Shown here piece after piece: positions 25,876 to 27,660 of a stretch of DNA of 27,660 nucleotides. The stretch spans positions 1 to 27,660 of the forward strand of contig JANORB010000079.1 of the NCBI GenBank assembly GCA_031415135.1. The letters run 5' to 3'. The DNA is from LGRD01 sp031415135. GTDB taxonomy: Bacteria; Pseudomonadota; Gammaproteobacteria; Burkholderiales; Burkholderiaceae_C. Each line of letters starts with the position of its first letter. The first letter of the stretch is position 1. The position numbers were made by a program, and so were the translations under genes. The notes beneath the pieces are model-generated. The model was given only the letters and a program-made list of their open reading frames with translations, ran no database searches and had not been told where the DNA came from.

Positions 25876-27312
25876 TCATTGGCCGTGCTTCGCCCAGTGC
25901 CCCGCGAACAAGGTCTCGTCGCTGATCGGCGTGGCCTTGGCGTCGACCAGCCGCGAGACCCAGGTGGTGTTGATGAAATGGCGCACGTTGACGTTCTCGG
26001 TGGTGATGTTGCCGCCCCAGGTGCCGCAGGACAGCGACAGCGTGTACGGCATGCCGTTGCGCGGGCTGCCAGCGCCTTCATTCAGGTCCTGGTTCACCAT
26101 CACCCTGGCCGTGCGCGTGCGCATCGCCAGCGCTTCGACATGGGCGTCGTTGCGGGTGTGGATGCCGCAGGTGTGGCCCAGGCCCTGGTAATCGGTGATG
26201 GCGTTGACGAGGTCGATCGCGTTGTCGATGGCGCCAGCGTAACGATACAGCGCCAGCACCACCGACAACTTCTCGCCAGAGAACGGGTGCGCCGGGCCGG
26301 CACCGGTTTCTTCGACGATCAGGAAGGTCTTGCCTTGCGGCAGCACGATGCCCGCCAGCGATGCGATGTGGCCGGCCGACCTGGCCACCACGTCGAGCAC
26401 CGGAATGGCCTGGCCGGCTTTCGGCCACATCACGGCCTGGAGCCTGGCTTTGTCCGCTGCGTTCAGCACATGGCCACCGCGCGCCACCAGTTTGTCGACC
26501 AGCGTTTGACAGATCGACTCGTGCGCGATCAGCGCGTTGTCGGCCAGGCAACTGGTGGCGAAGTCGAAGGTCTTGGCGCGCGCAATCATGGCGGCCGCGT
26601 CGTCCAGGTCACCGGTCTCGTCCACCACATGCACCGCGTTGCCGACGCCCACGCCGAACGCCGGTGTGCCCGAGCTGTAGGCCGCCTTGACCATCGCTTC
26701 GCCGCCGGTGGCGACCACCAGATCGGCTTGGCGCATCAGCTCGCCGGTCTTGACGATCGACGGCTTGTCGACGATCTGGATCAGGTCGGGCGGCGCGCCG
26801 GCCTGCTCGCAGCCCTCGCGCATCAGGCGCACCGCCAGTGCCGAGGTCATCGCGGTGCGCGGGTGCGGCGCCACGATGATGGCGTTGCGGCCCTTCAGCG
26901 CCGCCAGCGCGTTCACCGGCGGCGTGGCGTCCGGCCCGGTGGTCGGGATCAGCGCGGCAATCACGCCGACCGGCTTGGCGATCTTGACGATGCCGCGCTC
27001 GGGCAACTCCTCGATCACCCCCACGGTCTTCACGCCCTGCATGTCGCGGATGGTGCCGGTGACCCGGTTGCGGATCTTCATCACCTTCGACTCGTAGTTG
27101 CCGAAGCCGCCTTCGTCGACCGCGGCGCGCGCCAGCGCCTCCTTGTTCTTGACGACGCTCCAACCCACCGCGAGCACCAGCGCATCAACTTGCGCCTGCG
27201 TGTAGTGCGCGATGGCCTGTTGCGCCGCGCATGCGCGCTGCACCAGCGTGGCGATTTCTCGCTGCGCGTCGGCGGCGGCTTCGGAGGCGTTGGGGGTCTG
27301 TGTGTTGCTCAT
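25876..27312 (-). CDS. CoA-acylating aldehyde dehydrogenase, sulfoacetaldehyde dehydrogenase (SauS)-like
   Basis: A 478-residue acylating aldehyde dehydrogenase, converting an acyl-CoA and NAD(P)H to the aldehyde or the reverse. The catalytic cysteine is C255 in FDFATSCLADNALI. FGNYESKVMKIRNRVTGTIR, VGVIAALIPTTGPDATPPVN and GLGHTCGIHTRND are the pattern I associate with SauS of sulfoacetate degraders. The ATG at 27312 overlaps the stop of an ADP-forming acyl-CoA ligase by 4 bp, so ligase and reductase form a pair that could take a carboxylate (sulfoacetate or another) to its aldehyde. No Xsc or sulfonate transporter is visible in the window, so the substrate is inferred. The family is firm. 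Confidence 0.85.
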   Translation of the reverse strand: MSNTQTPNASEAAADAQREIATLVQRACAAQQAIAHYTQAQVDALVLAVGWSVVKNKEALARAAVDEGGFGNYESKVMKIRNRVTGTIRDMQGVKTVGVIEELPERGIVKIAKPVGVIAALIPTTGPDATPPVNALAALKGRNAIIVAPHPRTAMTSALAVRLMREGCEQAGAPPDLIQIVDKPSIVKTGELMRQADLVVATGGEAMVKAAYSSGTPAFGVGVGNAVHVVDETGDLDDAAAMIARAKTFDFATSCLADNALIAHESICQTLVDKLVARGGHVLNAADKARLQAVMWPKAGQAIPVLDVVARSAGHIASLAGIVLPQGKTFLIVEETGAGPAHPFSGEKLSVVLALYRYAGAIDNAIDLVNAITDYQGLGHTCGIHTRNDAHVEALAMRTRTARVMVNQDLNEGAGSPRNGMPYTLSLSCGTWGGNITTENVNVRHFINTTWVSRLVDAKATPISDETLFAGHWAKHGQ

Positions 27313-27660
27313 GACTCTGGCCTTTCCATGCGCATTCGCGCGTCCACGATGATGAAATTCTTGTCCTTCGCGATCAGCGGGTTCAGGTCCAGCTCGGCGC
27401 ACCAGGGTGCGCGCGCAAGACAGATCGACAGCCTGGACACCAGCGCGCCCAGCGCTTGGCGATTGACCGCAGGCGCAGCGCGCAAGCCGTCGAGCAGCGC
27501 ACCGGCGCGCAGCTCGGTGAGCGCGCGCTGCGCTTCTTGCGGGCCGATCGGCGCCAGCCGCATCACCACGTCGCCCAGCACCTCGGTCCAGATGCCGCCC
27601 AGCCCGCACACCACCAGCGGCCCGAAGGTGGGGTCGCGCACGGCCCCGAGCATCAACTCG
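27309..27660 (-). CDS. ADP-forming acyl-CoA ligase (acetate-CoA ligase family), C-terminal part
   Basis: The last 116 or so residues of a protein whose beginning lies beyond the right edge. DPTFGPLVVCGLGGIWTEVL, DVVMRLAPIG and WCAELDLNPLIAKD are the closing motifs of the ATP-grasp domain of ADP-forming acetyl-CoA synthetases and the related Pat/AcsD group. The enzyme would form an acyl-CoA from a carboxylate, ATP and CoA. Its TGA overlaps the ATG of the SauS-like dehydrogenase, pointing to consecutive steps. An ADP-forming ligase paired with SauS has been described for sulfoacetate in some bacteria, while others use an AMP-forming SauT. Here the substrate cannot be read from the fragment. Confidence 0.85.
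   Translation of the reverse strand, partial: ELMLGAVRDPTFGPLVVCGLGGIWTEVLGDVVMRLAPIGPQEAQRALTELRAGALLDGLRAAPAVNRQALGALVSRLSICLARAPWCAELDLNPLIAKDKNFIIVDARMRMERPES

Overview
The window is GC-rich, densely coded DNA from a bacterium, most likely a methylotrophic betaproteobacterium of the Burkholderiales. The grounds are the protein sequences, a tetrahydromethanopterin/methylofuran C1 module, and the recG-queA-tgt neighbourhood. This placement is from recognition, not from a search. I see no rRNA, tRNA or CRISPR array.

Region 1 (1-5526) is a C1 cluster in two divergent arms whose start codons lie 27 bp apart. Leftward run a HisA/HisF-like protein, fhcB and fhcA (cut by the window edge), the last two being subunits of the formyltransferase/hydrolase complex that converts formyl-H4MPT to formate through methylofuran. 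Rightward run an MfnF-like protein, an MfnE-like kinase and a class V aminotransferase, each overlapping the next by 4 bp. This arm looks like cofactor (methylofuran) biosynthesis, possibly with its own transaminase.

Region 2 (5554-6919) is a leftward pair: a two-CBS-domain protein followed by a YihY/BrkB membrane protein. Region 3 (6920-10159) is a formamide-use cluster: fmdB-like zinc ribbon, formamidase, AmiS/UreI amide channel and a second fmdB-like zinc ribbon. A perfect 16-bp palindrome lies upstream and a very strong hairpin lies before the last gene.

Region 4 (10222-15794) is a signalling block. A histidine kinase fused to an NCS1 (purine/cytosine/allantoin permease-like) transporter, with a Cys-rich segment between the two halves, overlaps a response regulator carrying a degenerate EAL domain. 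A LuxR-type regulator is divergent. The 409-bp gap between them carries the same 20-bp element twice, once facing each gene.

Region 5 (15800-22936) holds the housekeeping genes tgt, queA and recG, interrupted by foreign-looking DNA: a decayed IS630-like transposase after tgt, and, between queA and tgt, a two-gene cassette of an AAA/ABC-type ATPase and a TOPRIM-like (DUF4276-like) protein. The cassette resembles OLD/PARIS-type phage-defence pairs. A 13-codon ORF resembling the beginning of a tgt gene remains next to queA, suggesting the cassette landed at the tgt start.

Region 6 (22926-27660) has a 28-bp tandem repeat across the recG stop, a Yip1-domain membrane protein, and a leftward set: an ADP-forming acyl-CoA ligase (partial), an acylating (sulfoacet)aldehyde dehydrogenase and a CoA-disulfide-reductase-like flavoprotein.
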